Part shown: positions 16,508-24,527 of the stretch, piece after piece
How positions within the stretch are numbered: the first letter of the stretch is position 1
How the letters are laid out: each line of letters opens with the position of its first letter
Assembly (NCBI GenBank): GCA_012523605.1
Contig: JAAYTY010000056.1
Span: 1-58,546 of the forward strand
Direction: 5' to 3'
DNA length: 58,546 bases
Origin: Candidatus Fermentibacterota bacterium
GTDB lineage: Bacteria; Fermentibacterota; Fermentibacteria; Fermentibacterales; Fermentibacteraceae
Made by a program: the position numbers and the translations under genes
Notes under the pieces: generated by a model
Databases searched by the model: none
What the model was told of the DNA's origin: nothing
The model's input: the letters and a program-made list of their open reading frames with translations, nothing else

Positions 16508-17491
16508 TCAGACCCCGCTCCCGGCCAGCCCGAGGGCGAGCGTGTCCCGGAAGTGCCCCCTCGCGCTGAACGACTCCTTGAACCGGCAGAGGCCCCTGTT
16601 CACCTCCATGTCGAGCGTGAAGGTGCCCAGATCGAGGAACCTGTAGCCGCTGTCGCGGGCCCAGGCGATAACCTCGCGGTAGAGGAGGTTGACAGGCCTC
16701 TGGGACTGGAAGCGCGCGTCGTGCGAGATGTAGAATGCGAGCGAGACGCGGGGGTTGCAGTGGAACATCACCATTCCGGCGAGGACTCCGTCGGGGCCCT
16801 TCGCGAGGAACTGCCGGATACGGTCGCGGCCCACGAGAGACCTCAGTCTCTCCAGCTCCTCCAGAGTATGCGTCGGTCGAACGCCGTGCCTGTCCTTGAG
16901 ATTGGTCTCGAGAACGGGGTAGAAGAGGGAGAAGTCGGGATCCTCCACCACTGCGAGGCCCAGTCTCCTGGCTCTGGCCACCCCCCTGCCGGCCGCGTCG
17001 CTGAAGGCCAGCTCGATGTCGTCACCCATCCTCGAGAGATCTATCACTGCCGTCAGTTCGCGCTTCCGATATGTGAAGCCCCTGCGGAGGAGGGCGAAGT
17101 CGAGATTGTTGCCGGGACGCCTGAAGTATGCCTGGGGCGGGAGCGTCATCTCGATGCCGGCGAAGCCGCGGGCCCTGCAGTATTCCACTATGGCATCTAC
17201 GATGTCCTCGACGTCGTCGAGCCCGTCTCCGTCGTCCAGGAGCGGCCCTCCCCAGGATGCCCCGGGATAGGATCTGAGCCAGACTCCGCCGTCGCGCTCC
17301 GAGAGGGCGCCTGTCATCAGGCTGCGCAGCCTTCCGGAGGATTCGAGCACAAGGTGGTGATTGCGGAATCGGCCGGCCGGATGGTAGTCGAGGAACTCCG
17401 GTGTGTGGAAGATGGTCCCGTTGCTCGAGTGCTTTACCAGCTCGGACCAGGCCGAACGGTCGGAATCCGACGCTTCGCGGACCTCGATCAT
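16508..17491 (-). CDS. FemAB-like / GNAT-fold aminoacyl- or acyltransferase
   Basis: A 327-residue protein with two GNAT-like halves, as in the FemX/FemAB family of peptidoglycan-bridge transferases and the related FemAB-like proteins of exopolysaccharide loci. Visible markers are HSSNGTIFHTPEFLDYHP near the N-terminus and DRIRQFLAKGPDGVLAGMVMF in the second half. FLDLGTFTLDMEVNRGLCRFKESF at the C-terminus matches the family's 'DfgG-...-gl-rFK-gF' ending. It could add an amino acid or acyl group to the lipid-linked glycan. The four-base overlap with the upstream propeller gene shows co-translation. The substrate is unknown. Confidence 0.8.
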   Translation of the reverse strand: MIEVREASDSDRSAWSELVKHSSNGTIFHTPEFLDYHPAGRFRNHHLVLESSGRLRSLMTGALSERDGGVWLRSYPGASWGGPLLDDGDGLDDVEDIVDAIVEYCRARGFAGIEMTLPPQAYFRRPGNNLDFALLRRGFTYRKRELTAVIDLSRMGDDIELAFSDAAGRGVARARRLGLAVVEDPDFSLFYPVLETNLKDRHGVRPTHTLEELERLRSLVGRDRIRQFLAKGPDGVLAGMVMFHCNPRVSLAFYISHDARFQSQRPVNLLYREVIAWARDSGYRFLDLGTFTLDMEVNRGLCRFKESFSARGHFRDTLALGLAGSGV

Positions 17492-19725
17492 CTCACAACC
17501 GCCAGACGGGCTCTGCGGATCCCGCCGGGGGTATCCACGACGACCAGGTAGATGCCGGTAGCCGCGGGAGAGCCGTCGAAATCACCCGACCACTCCCAGT
17601 TCTCGGGATCGTCGGATCCGACGGTGCCGAGGAACCTCCCGTCCAGGGAGTAGAAATCAGCGGACACAGGGCCGTCCTCGAGTCCCGTCATCCGCAAAGG
17701 CTCTCCTGCGGCGGGGAGGAAGGGCTGGGGGTAGAAGCCGATCCCCTGCCCGGCAGACCCCCCGCCGCCCTGGACCTCTAAACTCCACATGCCCACCGGC
17801 GAGGAGAAGAGCACCCTGCCCTGCGAGGGAATCCATGCGGAGTACTCGCTCTCGACGCGCGAGGAGGGGTAGTAGGGGGAGTTGCCGTCGTCGAAGGAGG
17901 TCACGAGGTTGCCTTCGACGCAGTATATGGCGGTCGTCCCCAGGCACCAGATGCGCTGCAGCCCGTCTATCACCAGGGCTTTCACGGCGTCCGACGGCCC
18001 GGCGATCGCCTTTATGCCGGCGGCCCGTGTCCACCTGCAGAGGCCGTCGCCGGTTCCGATCAGAACGCTGCCAGACGGCTCGAGAGCGAAGCAGTAGACC
18101 TGGTTCACGGGAAGGCCGCTTGCGGTAGTGAAGGCCTCTCCGGGGCCGGGAAGCCATGTATCGTCGGCCTTGTCGGTGGGGGTGCCGTTGTAGTCGAGCA
18201 TCTGGCATCCCTGTTCGCTTCCGAATGCGATCCACACCATGTCCTGACCGAGGGCCTGCACGGTCCTGATGTTCTTGACGGCCAGGCCGTCGGAGAAATC
18301 CCAGGTCTGCCAGTCAAGGTCGCCCGTTCGAGGGCTGCCGGTCACGGCGACAAGGCCGCTGGGTTCGTCCGGCGACGACCAGAAGGCTTCCTGTCCGATC
18401 CAGACGCATCCGGCCTGCGAAGATACTGACACTACCTGGTTGTTGAAGAGAGGGGCGAGCACCTGTGGGAAGCCCGGCGGCACGCCAGGCAGGCTTTCCG
18501 CGACGAAAGTCACCGTCGAGTCGTCGTCGAGCAGCCACGTGCCGCTGTCGTCATACCAGGTGAGCCCGTAGTGATACGAGGCTGTCCACATTCCGCCTGA
18601 TTCGCAGGGGACTGCGGAATAGGTCCTGAGGATGTTCGGCATGCCCTGAGGCTGCTCGTAGCTCCGCCATCCCTCCTCATAACCGGCCAGGAGGCCGCGG
18701 TTGTGGCTCCCGAGGTACATGATTCCGTCGTTCATCGAGATCTGGTAGCAGCTCCGCGAGGGCTGGCCCGGTATGTCGCGCACCTGCCATGAACCTTCCT
18801 GGAGCACCGCGAGGCCTCTGCCGAAATCGTCGGGCAGATTGTCGCAGGAACCCACTCCGGCCCAAACGCGGGTTCCGTCCCACCCCAACGCGGTGGCCCA
18901 TGTCTGGGATGGGAAGCCCGTCCCGAGAGGCTCCCACTGCCTGCCGGAGACCCTGCGACGGACTCCCCGGGCCGCGGCGACCAACCCTTCCGGTGTGTCG
19001 ATGAGATCGAAGACCAGGCTGTCGGGTGAGAAGTAGTCCAGTATGGTGGTCCAGCGGTTGTCCTGCCGCTTGAAAACGCCGTTCTCTCCGTAGCCGAAGA
19101 GGCTGTCGCCGCTTGTCACGAGATCGGTCATGCCGAGTTCATGCGTCGCATCGGACCAGGACCTCCACGAGGAGGAGTCGTAGGGGCTTGCCGAGAGGTC
19201 GAGAGAGAAGACCCCGTCCTCGGTTGCCAGCCACAGTGTATCCGACAGCTCGGCCATTCCTGTGACCTCGCCTGCGTCGAACCCCCCGCCCGTGGTGGAT
19301 TCGTCGAGGGGCACGAAGTCCGTTCCACCGCTCCATCTGGCAAGGCCTCCGTCACTGGCCGCGAACACCCATTCACCGACGGCCTCGACGTCCCAGACAG
19401 ATTCGCCGGGAATCCCCTCGAATGCCGTATAGACGGTCCACTCACCGTTCTCTCTGCAGGCAAGGCCGTCGGCGGTGGCCGCCCAGAGGCGTCCGCCCGG
19501 GTCCACCATCACGTCGTTCACCTTGAAGTGGGGCAGTTCGTCGGGAAAGGTGATCGTCTCTCCGAAATCACCGTCGGCGTCGCACAGGATCATGCCCCCC
19601 GAAGTGGCGCACCACATCCCCTCCGCCGAGTGGTAGATCGAGTTCACGTAGGTCATCGAGGTCTGAAGGTCCCATTCCAGCACCTGGGCGCATAGGGCTG
19701 CCAGAGCCAGGAATGCAGCGTTCAT
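17488..19725 (-). CDS. Secreted beta-propeller protein with FlgD-like C-terminal domain, copy 1
   Basis: This 745-residue protein starts with a signal peptide (MNAAFLALAALCAQ). Its repeated propeller blades have patterns such as 'GGRLWAATADGLACRENGEW', 'DTLWLATEDGVFSL' and 'NQVYCFALEPSGSVLIGTGDGL'. The tail begins at YPQPFLPAAGE and ends ATGIYLVVVD ... RLAVVR, a FlgD-Ig/type IX-like C-terminal domain. Aligned with 7802-9976 it shares landmarks in the same order (DFGRGLAVLQEGSW, SHNRGLLAGY, SYHYGLTWYD, FNNQVVSVSSQAGCVWIG, SPDEPSG), so the two are paralogues. It starts two bases after the mannose synthase stop and overlaps the FemAB-like gene by four bases. It is likely periplasmic or surface-exposed; its function in polysaccharide assembly is not known. 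Confidence 0.82.
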   Translation of the reverse strand: MNAAFLALAALCAQVLEWDLQTSMTYVNSIYHSAEGMWCATSGGMILCDADGDFGETITFPDELPHFKVNDVMVDPGGRLWAATADGLACRENGEWTVYTAFEGIPGESVWDVEAVGEWVFAASDGGLARWSGGTDFVPLDESTTGGGFDAGEVTGMAELSDTLWLATEDGVFSLDLSASPYDSSSWRSWSDATHELGMTDLVTSGDSLFGYGENGVFKRQDNRWTTILDYFSPDSLVFDLIDTPEGLVAAARGVRRRVSGRQWEPLGTGFPSQTWATALGWDGTRVWAGVGSCDNLPDDFGRGLAVLQEGSWQVRDIPGQPSRSCYQISMNDGIMYLGSHNRGLLAGYEEGWRSYEQPQGMPNILRTYSAVPCESGGMWTASYHYGLTWYDDSGTWLLDDDSTVTFVAESLPGVPPGFPQVLAPLFNNQVVSVSSQAGCVWIGQEAFWSSPDEPSGLVAVTGSPRTGDLDWQTWDFSDGLAVKNIRTVQALGQDMVWIAFGSEQGCQMLDYNGTPTDKADDTWLPGPGEAFTTASGLPVNQVYCFALEPSGSVLIGTGDGLCRWTRAAGIKAIAGPSDAVKALVIDGLQRIWCLGTTAIYCVEGNLVTSFDDGNSPYYPSSRVESEYSAWIPSQGRVLFSSPVGMWSLEVQGGGGSAGQGIGFYPQPFLPAAGEPLRMTGLEDGPVSADFYSLDGRFLGTVGSDDPENWEWSGDFDGSPAATGIYLVVVDTPGGIRRARLAVVR

Positions 19726-19726
19726 C

Positions 19727-20431
19727 TCAGAACAGCCAGGGGAAGCGCAGCCGCCATACCATCCATACGGCCTCCCATACGATGCTGCGGGTCATCTTCG
19801 AGGTGCCGGCATGTCTGTCCACGAAGATGATCGGTATTTCCGCCACCCTGCACCCGGCTTTCAGCAGCTTGTAGGTGACCTCTATCTGGAAGGAGTATCC
19901 GTCGGAATGGATCCTGTTCAGATCGAGGCGGGCGAGGGCCTCCCGTCTGAAGGCCTTGAATCCCCCGGTGGCGTCCATCACGGGCATTCCGGTCACGAGC
20001 CTGGTGTAGCGGTTTGCGAACCAGGAGAGCAGCAGTCTCGACAGGGGCCAGTTCACCACGTTCACGCCGCTGCAGTAACGGGAGCCCAGCACGAAGTCGC
20101 AGTTCTCCAGCGCGGCTATCAGCTCGGGGATCTTCGCCGGGTCGTGAGAGAAGTCGGCATCCATCTGGATGATCGGATCGAACTCCCGTTCCAGCGCCCA
20201 GCGGAATCCGGCCACATAGGCCTGGCCCAGCCCGGCCTTGCCGGGCCGCGAAAGCAGATGCACCCTCCCGGTCGGCATCATCTCCTCGACCGCACCGGCA
20301 GTGCCGTCAGGGCTGTTGTCGTCGACAATCAGCACGTCGATGCCTCCCGGCAGGGCGAGCAGGGCGGGCAGCAGTCTCCTTATGTTGTCGATTTCGTTGT
20401 AGGTGGGAACTACCGCGAGGGGGCTCTTCAA
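19727..20431 (-). CDS. Polyprenol-phosphate mannose synthase (DPM1-like GT2), first gene of the operon
   Basis: The 234-residue GT2 protein reads PLAVVPTYNEIDNI, VDVLIVDDNSPDGTA-like sequence, then QMDADFSHDP (the DxD metal motif), FVLGSRYCSG and DATGGFKAFRREAL, all typical of dolichol/polyprenol-phosphate mannosyltransferases without the extra membrane domain. I place the start at TTG 20431: it has a strong GGGAGGAG five bases upstream and lies one residue before the conserved beginning. The in-frame ATGs at 20458 and 20497 have no such site and would add an unconserved Gly/Ser-rich leader. It makes polyprenyl-phosphate sugar, probably for the GT-C enzyme in the operon. Confidence 0.87.
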   Translation of the reverse strand: MKSPLAVVPTYNEIDNIRRLLPALLALPGGIDVLIVDDNSPDGTAGAVEEMMPTGRVHLLSRPGKAGLGQAYVAGFRWALEREFDPIIQMDADFSHDPAKIPELIAALENCDFVLGSRYCSGVNVVNWPLSRLLLSWFANRYTRLVTGMPVMDATGGFKAFRREALARLDLNRIHSDGYSFQIEVTYKLLKAGCRVAEIPIIFVDRHAGTSKMTRSIVWEAVWMVWRLRFPWLF

Positions 20432-20436
20432 TCGAT

Positions 20437-20444
20437 CTCCTCCC
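20437..20444 (-). promoter_or_regulatory. Shine-Dalgarno site deciding a TTG start
   Basis: GGGAGGAG on the minus strand ends five bases before TTG 20431-20429. It is much stronger than anything ahead of the in-frame ATGs at 20458 and 20497, so it fixes the start of the mannose synthase. Confidence 0.6.
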
Positions 20445-20508
20445 GTGCCCTGGCTCATCGGCGCCATCCCGGCGGATTCGACCGGGAGATGGCTCATGCA
20501 GAAGGATT

Positions 20509-20538
20509 TATATATTGAGAACCACTCGGAGGTTGCAA
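20509..20538 (-). promoter_or_regulatory. Candidate sigma70-type promoter of the exopolysaccharide operon
   Basis: The minus strand has TTGCAA (20538-20533), an 18-base spacer and TATATA (20514-20509) in an AT-rich island unusual for this GC-rich sequence. Transcription would begin near 20502, about 70 bases ahead of the TTG start. The same island is the only upstream region for the divergent barrel gene at 20539, so it probably serves both directions. Confidence 0.4.
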
Positions 20539-21576
20539 ATGCGAATCCTTCACGTTTCCCTTCTCCTGTCCTCGGCCGCGGCGGCCGAGCTTGGCGTCCT
20601 TCCCATGATCAGCTACTCGTCCTCTTCCGGGTTCCTGTACGGCCTCAGAGCTGATGCGGTCCTTGAATCCGGGCGGGGCGGCATGCTGACCGCAATGGCA
20701 TACTGGACAACCAGGGGCGGCCAGTACCAGTCTTTCGGCGCGGTGCTCCCCCGAGGCAGAGGCGCGTGGAGGCTTTCGCTGTCGCACGATCAGCTCCGCG
20801 GGACGGACTTCTACGGCTGGGGAAACGGAGGCGACCCCGATTCGAGCCTGGAATACGACAGAGAGGTGGACAAGGCATATTTCGGCCGGCTTCAGGAGAT
20901 CGCGGGGAGGCTCACTGTGGAGGCAGGCGCCGAGGTCCGGCATTCGAGCGCCTTCGATCTCGAAGACGGTCCCCTGTGGGAAGGCCTGCCCTCCCTCGAG
21001 ACGGCTTCCCTGTGGACCGCCGGCCCCAGGCTGGGGATCGCCCTGGACTGCCCGGGCATTCCGGGTTCTCTGGAGGCGGTGTTCAACCATCAGGCGGGTT
21101 CCGGGATGAGCTATTCCTCGGTTTCGCTCTCGCGGACCGCATTCTTCGGTCTCCCCGCCGACGTGGACCTCTGCCTGCGCTACTGCCTCGGGTACCACTC
21201 CGGGATCGAGGAGACGCCATTCCCCTTCCTGCCTGCGCTCGGACCCGACGAACTGCTGCGAGGGTACGACACGAACAGGTTCTATGGACCGTGGACGGCG
21301 GTCGCGAACGCGGAGCTAAGGAAGGTCATCCTGTCTGCGGGATGCTCCGGCGACGGGGGTGCCGGAGGCGGGCCGGCTCTCACGGCGGGCGCGGCGCTCT
21401 ATGCCGATGCGGGCCAGGTAGCAGGCGGGTTCGGAGGATTAAGGCAGGACAGGTACCACACCGATGCCGGCATCGGAGCGCGCATCGGCATAGGCCCGAC
21501 CCTTGTGAGGATCGATTGCACGGTGCTTTCGCCGGAGGGGCTCAAGCTCGAGCTGGCCTTCGGCCAGCCGTTCTGA
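20539..21576 (+). CDS. Outer-membrane beta-barrel protein, Omp85/D15-like C-terminal domain
   Basis: The 345-residue protein starts at ATG 20539, preceded by CGGAGG six bases upstream; eight residues of upstream open frame are ignored. MRILHVSLLLSSAAAA is a signal peptide. The rest is Gly/Tyr/aromatic-rich with alternating hydrophobic residues. It contains LLRGYDTNRFYGPWTAVANAELR, which matches the 'LRGY...-g-...-EYR' strand pair of BamA/TamA-type surface antigens, and it ends in Phe as outer-membrane barrels do. There are no POTRA domains, so it is a stand-alone barrel rather than a BamA itself. It may be a patatin-type or TamA-like relative or a simple porin. It is transcribed divergently from the polysaccharide operon. 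Confidence 0.72.
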   Translation: MRILHVSLLLSSAAAAELGVLPMISYSSSSGFLYGLRADAVLESGRGGMLTAMAYWTTRGGQYQSFGAVLPRGRGAWRLSLSHDQLRGTDFYGWGNGGDPDSSLEYDREVDKAYFGRLQEIAGRLTVEAGAEVRHSSAFDLEDGPLWEGLPSLETASLWTAGPRLGIALDCPGIPGSLEAVFNHQAGSGMSYSSVSLSRTAFFGLPADVDLCLRYCLGYHSGIEETPFPFLPALGPDELLRGYDTNRFYGPWTAVANAELRKVILSAGCSGDGGAGGGPALTAGAALYADAGQVAGGFGGLRQDRYHTDAGIGARIGIGPTLVRIDCTVLSPEGLKLELAFGQPF

Positions 21577-21586
21577 CTGTCAATAG

Positions 21587-21733
21587 GGGTCGGAGTTAAC
21601 TTCGTTAACTTCGATCTCTATCGCCGTCCCTGACAGCATTCACGCACGCCCGCCGCTTCCAGGGTGATACATGACCCTCCAGGCGTCACCCCGGAGCGGC
21701 CGGCGCCGAAGTTAACGAAGTTAACTCCGACCC
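21587..21733. repeat. 147-base element with perfect 27-base inverted ends (MITE/REP-like)
   Basis: The left arm 21587-21613 (starts GGGTCGGAGTTAACTTCG) and right arm 21707-21733 (ends GTTAACTCCGACCC) are exact reverse complements over 27 bases. Inside each arm AGTTAAC-TTC-GTTAACT forms its own seven-base-pair hairpin, so palindromes are nested. The GTTAACTTC unit occurs twice in tandem in the left arm. The 93-base core has no ORF. It lies between the 3' ends of two convergent genes, where mobile non-coding repeats tend to be tolerated. It may also end transcription from both sides. No flanking target duplication is evident. Confidence 0.8.
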
Positions 21734-21747
21734 TTTAGCGCCATGTG

Positions 21748-24060
21748 CTATTCCACCAAGATTATGGTTGAGATGTACATGGTCGTGCCCATGCGGCCGG
21801 CCACCTCCACTGCTTCAGCCAGACCGCCTAGCGGGCCGACCGGCAGTGACAGGGAGCCGATCAGGCCCGGCTGGGGATACACGGCCACCGCCGGCTCGTC
21901 GCCCGGGTCCATGCCGGCCATCCTCCATGCGCACTCCACTGCGTCCGTCACTCCGCCCAGCCTGTCCACAAGTCCGCGCTCGACGGCATCCGCACCCGCC
22001 CATACCCTTCCTTGGGCGACGGCGTGTACCTCGTCGAAGGACATTCGCCTGCCCTCGGCCACGCGGTTCACAAACAAGTCGTAGCTGTTCTGCATCAGTG
22101 CCTGCATCCTGTCGCGCTGCTCGGGGGTGTAAGGCGAGAACAGGCTTCCCATGTCGGCCATCGGCCACGACGTGATCGTCTCGACTTTCACTCCGAGCCT
22201 GTCCAGGAGTCCTGCGATAGCGAACTTGCCAGTTATCACGCCTATCGAGCCCGTCACGGTGAGAGCGTCGGCGAAGATGCTGTCCGCACCGCACGCGATG
22301 TAGTAGCCTCCCGACGCGGCCACTGCGCCCATCGACACCACCACGGGGATCCTCTCCGAAACCCTGTCCAGAGCGTGGAGGATCTCCTCGCTGGCGAAGG
22401 CGTCGCCCCCGGGCGAATCCACCCTCAGCACCAGGGCCTTCACTCCGGGGGCCGACGCGGCGCGCTCTATCAGAGAGCACATCGTCTCGCTGCCCATGGT
22501 GCGTCCCAGCGGGAAGGAGTTCCCGCTTTCCCCGCGAGTTATCATCCCGGTTGCCACCACCACGGCTACGTGCGGCTCGGGGCCCCAGTAGTCCTCGACT
22601 GGAACGGACGATCGGTACTGGTCCAGCGAGCTGATGGACACACCTCGGCCCAGATCGGCCTCCATCCGCTCCTCCAGCTCGTCCGGGAACAGGAGACCGT
22701 CGGCGAGGCCGAGGTTCGGCGCATCGGCGCCGGCGCAGGGCCCCCTCTCAAGAAGAGCGCGGATCTGCGGGCCCTCGAGGCCGAGACCCTCGGTGATGCC
22801 CCGGAACATCTCCCTCTCGAAGGCCTCCAGCATGGCGGTCTCGGCTTCGACCTGCGCCTCCGAGATATCCGATCTCGTGAACATCTCGCTCGCGCTCTTG
22901 TAGTCGCCGATGTGGAGGAGGTCGGGATATACGCCCAGGCCGTCCAGCATGTCCCTCAGGAAGATGCTGTGCGCAGATAGACCGATCAGTCCGACCTCGC
23001 CCGCCGGATGCAGGAAGACGTCCGTGCCGACCGACGCCAGATAGATATCGAAGTTGCCCCCCCCGGTCATGTAGATGTACACCGGCTTGCCGGCGGCCCG
23101 CACACGTTCCAGCAGCTCTCGCATCTCCTCCACCTGGGCGGGGTTGCCGATGTCGCCGTCGATCTCCACTACAACGCCTTCCACGCCGGCGTCCCCGGCC
23201 ATGCGGCTGATGAGCAGGGCATCCTCGGCAAAGGATGGACGAACAGGCCCGAGGAAGCCCCTGGTCCTCTCCTCGCTCGAGTTCCCGGGCTCGATCCTCA
23301 CGAAACGTCCGGGAGGAGGAAGGAGGCTGCCCCGGGGGCTCGAGGAGAGACGCACCTGGCCTCTCGTTCCGGTATAGCCGTCGTCATCGTCGAAGGCGGC
23401 TGAGCCGCCGAGCCCGAGGTTGCCGAAGTCGGTGGAGATGCCCGCCCGGAAGCCCTCGGTGCCTCCGTCGAACCGGAGAGCGAGCCCTTCCGCCGGCCTG
23501 ACCTCCACTCCGCCCGAGTACTCGATGTCCTCGAACCGGTCACCTGCGGTCAGCCCTGCGAGGAGCGTCGCCATGCGTCCGGCGGGACGCACGGCCAGCC
23601 CGGCCTTCCAGAGGCGCTCCTGCACGAAGTTGCCCGAGGTGAAGCCACCCCGGCTCACGACCCCCAGGCCCAGCCATCGCAACGGCCTCGCCGAGAGGCC
23701 GCACGTCCAGAACCCCTCTCCATCGTACTCCGATTCCCTGGTGGGATCGAACCAGGTGTAGGAGCAGCCCGCCGCCAGCATATCTCCCAGGAACCTGCTT
23801 CCCGAACCTATCGTGAAACTCCTCATGCCCTCGGCGTCGTTCCAGTATCCTCTGGCCCCGAAACCGGGCGCGGCCAGAGCCAGGCCGTCGAAGCGCTCGA
23901 AGGAGCTGTCGCTGGCCTGGAAGCCTATCGACAGCATCAGGTCCGGATGCCATGCGAGGCAGGCCGGGTTCACGATGTCCGCCTCTCCCGGAACCGGGGC
24001 GGCCGTCCAGTCGAACTGCGGCTCGAGTCCCGCTAGGATTCCGAGCAGGAGTATCGTCAT
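21748..24060 (-). CDS. sppA: Signal peptide peptidase SppA with N-terminal outer-membrane-barrel-like domain
   Basis: The 770-residue protein starts at ATG 24060 behind a strong AGGAGGG. Residues about 260-770 are a double-domain SppA of the protease IV type. The general base is Lys388 (IGDYKSASEMF) in the first domain and the nucleophile Ser583 (AVAASGGYYIA) in the second, with RVDSPGGDAFASEEI and GSIGV motifs; the Lys-Ser spacing is close to that of E. coli SppA. Residues about 1-245 are beta-rich with repeated Gly/aromatic strands. They open with the 'NPACLAW' type motif seen near the start of PorV/FadL-like barrels. SppA normally has one inner-membrane helix, which is not seen here. The fusion suggests an outer-membrane or periplasmic peptidase; the location is an inference. 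Confidence 0.88.
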   Translation of the reverse strand: MTILLLGILAGLEPQFDWTAAPVPGEADIVNPACLAWHPDLMLSIGFQASDSSFERFDGLALAAPGFGARGYWNDAEGMRSFTIGSGSRFLGDMLAAGCSYTWFDPTRESEYDGEGFWTCGLSARPLRWLGLGVVSRGGFTSGNFVQERLWKAGLAVRPAGRMATLLAGLTAGDRFEDIEYSGGVEVRPAEGLALRFDGGTEGFRAGISTDFGNLGLGGSAAFDDDDGYTGTRGQVRLSSSPRGSLLPPPGRFVRIEPGNSSEERTRGFLGPVRPSFAEDALLISRMAGDAGVEGVVVEIDGDIGNPAQVEEMRELLERVRAAGKPVYIYMTGGGNFDIYLASVGTDVFLHPAGEVGLIGLSAHSIFLRDMLDGLGVYPDLLHIGDYKSASEMFTRSDISEAQVEAETAMLEAFEREMFRGITEGLGLEGPQIRALLERGPCAGADAPNLGLADGLLFPDELEERMEADLGRGVSISSLDQYRSSVPVEDYWGPEPHVAVVVATGMITRGESGNSFPLGRTMGSETMCSLIERAASAPGVKALVLRVDSPGGDAFASEEILHALDRVSERIPVVVSMGAVAASGGYYIACGADSIFADALTVTGSIGVITGKFAIAGLLDRLGVKVETITSWPMADMGSLFSPYTPEQRDRMQALMQNSYDLFVNRVAEGRRMSFDEVHAVAQGRVWAGADAVERGLVDRLGGVTDAVECAWRMAGMDPGDEPAVAVYPQPGLIGSLSLPVGPLGGLAEAVEVAGRMGTTMYISTIILVE

Positions 24061-24182
24061 TCCATCCCTCCTAAGGACGTATCACGGCGGATTTCGAGGA
24101 CTGCGGCACAGAGGGTGCGCCCGGAAGCGGTCAGCCGACTGCCTTCGAGAGCGGCGGGGCTCCGCCCGGGTCGATCGTCCTT

Positions 24183-24515
24183 CTATCTGTCTCCCCCGCC
24201 GAGCTTCGCGAGCAGGGAAGACACGGGAATCCACACTATCAGGGCGCCGATCAGGAACGGCCACGCCCTGACTATGCCGATCGAGTCGTGATTCAATGCT
24301 GCGATGCCCGCGGCCCCCCAGCCCAGCAGGAGGAATCCGAGGAAGACGTTCTCGCGGTGCCTGAGGCCGCGTATCAGCGAGGCGATGCCTATCGCGCAGA
24401 ATACGGAGGGCCACCACCTGCCCAGGTCGACACCGAAGCCCCAGAGTATGAAAAGAAGACCGACGGTGCCGAGCACCACGGCCATGATGACCCATCCCCT
24501 GCCAACACCGGCCAT
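24183..24515 (-). CDS. Small four-helix membrane protein, LiaI/LiaF-like transmembrane region
   Basis: This 110-residue protein is almost entirely four hydrophobic helices: WVIMAVVLGTVGLLFILWGF, WWPSVFCAIGIASLI, FLGFLLLGWGAAGIAAL and AWPFLIGALIVWIPV. They are joined by short loops. This layout matches the LiaI-LiaF-like transmembrane module found alone or ahead of cell-envelope-stress domains; no C-terminal DUF2154 domain follows here. It begins 12 bases after the lipoprotein gene's stop and ends with TAG, 122 bases before the start of sppA. A role in envelope stress is only suggested by the family. Confidence 0.72.
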   Translation of the reverse strand: MAGVGRGWVIMAVVLGTVGLLFILWGFGVDLGRWWPSVFCAIGIASLIRGLRHRENVFLGFLLLGWGAAGIAALNHDSIGIVRAWPFLIGALIVWIPVSSLLAKLGGGDR

Positions 24516-24527
24516 CGCCGCCCCCTC

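Noticed and set aside
24153..24166. GGCGGGGCTCCGCC hairpin between the LiaF-like gene and sppA as a terminator
   Set aside because: The stem is only five base pairs with no U-tract; such GC palindromes are expected by chance in this GC-rich sequence.
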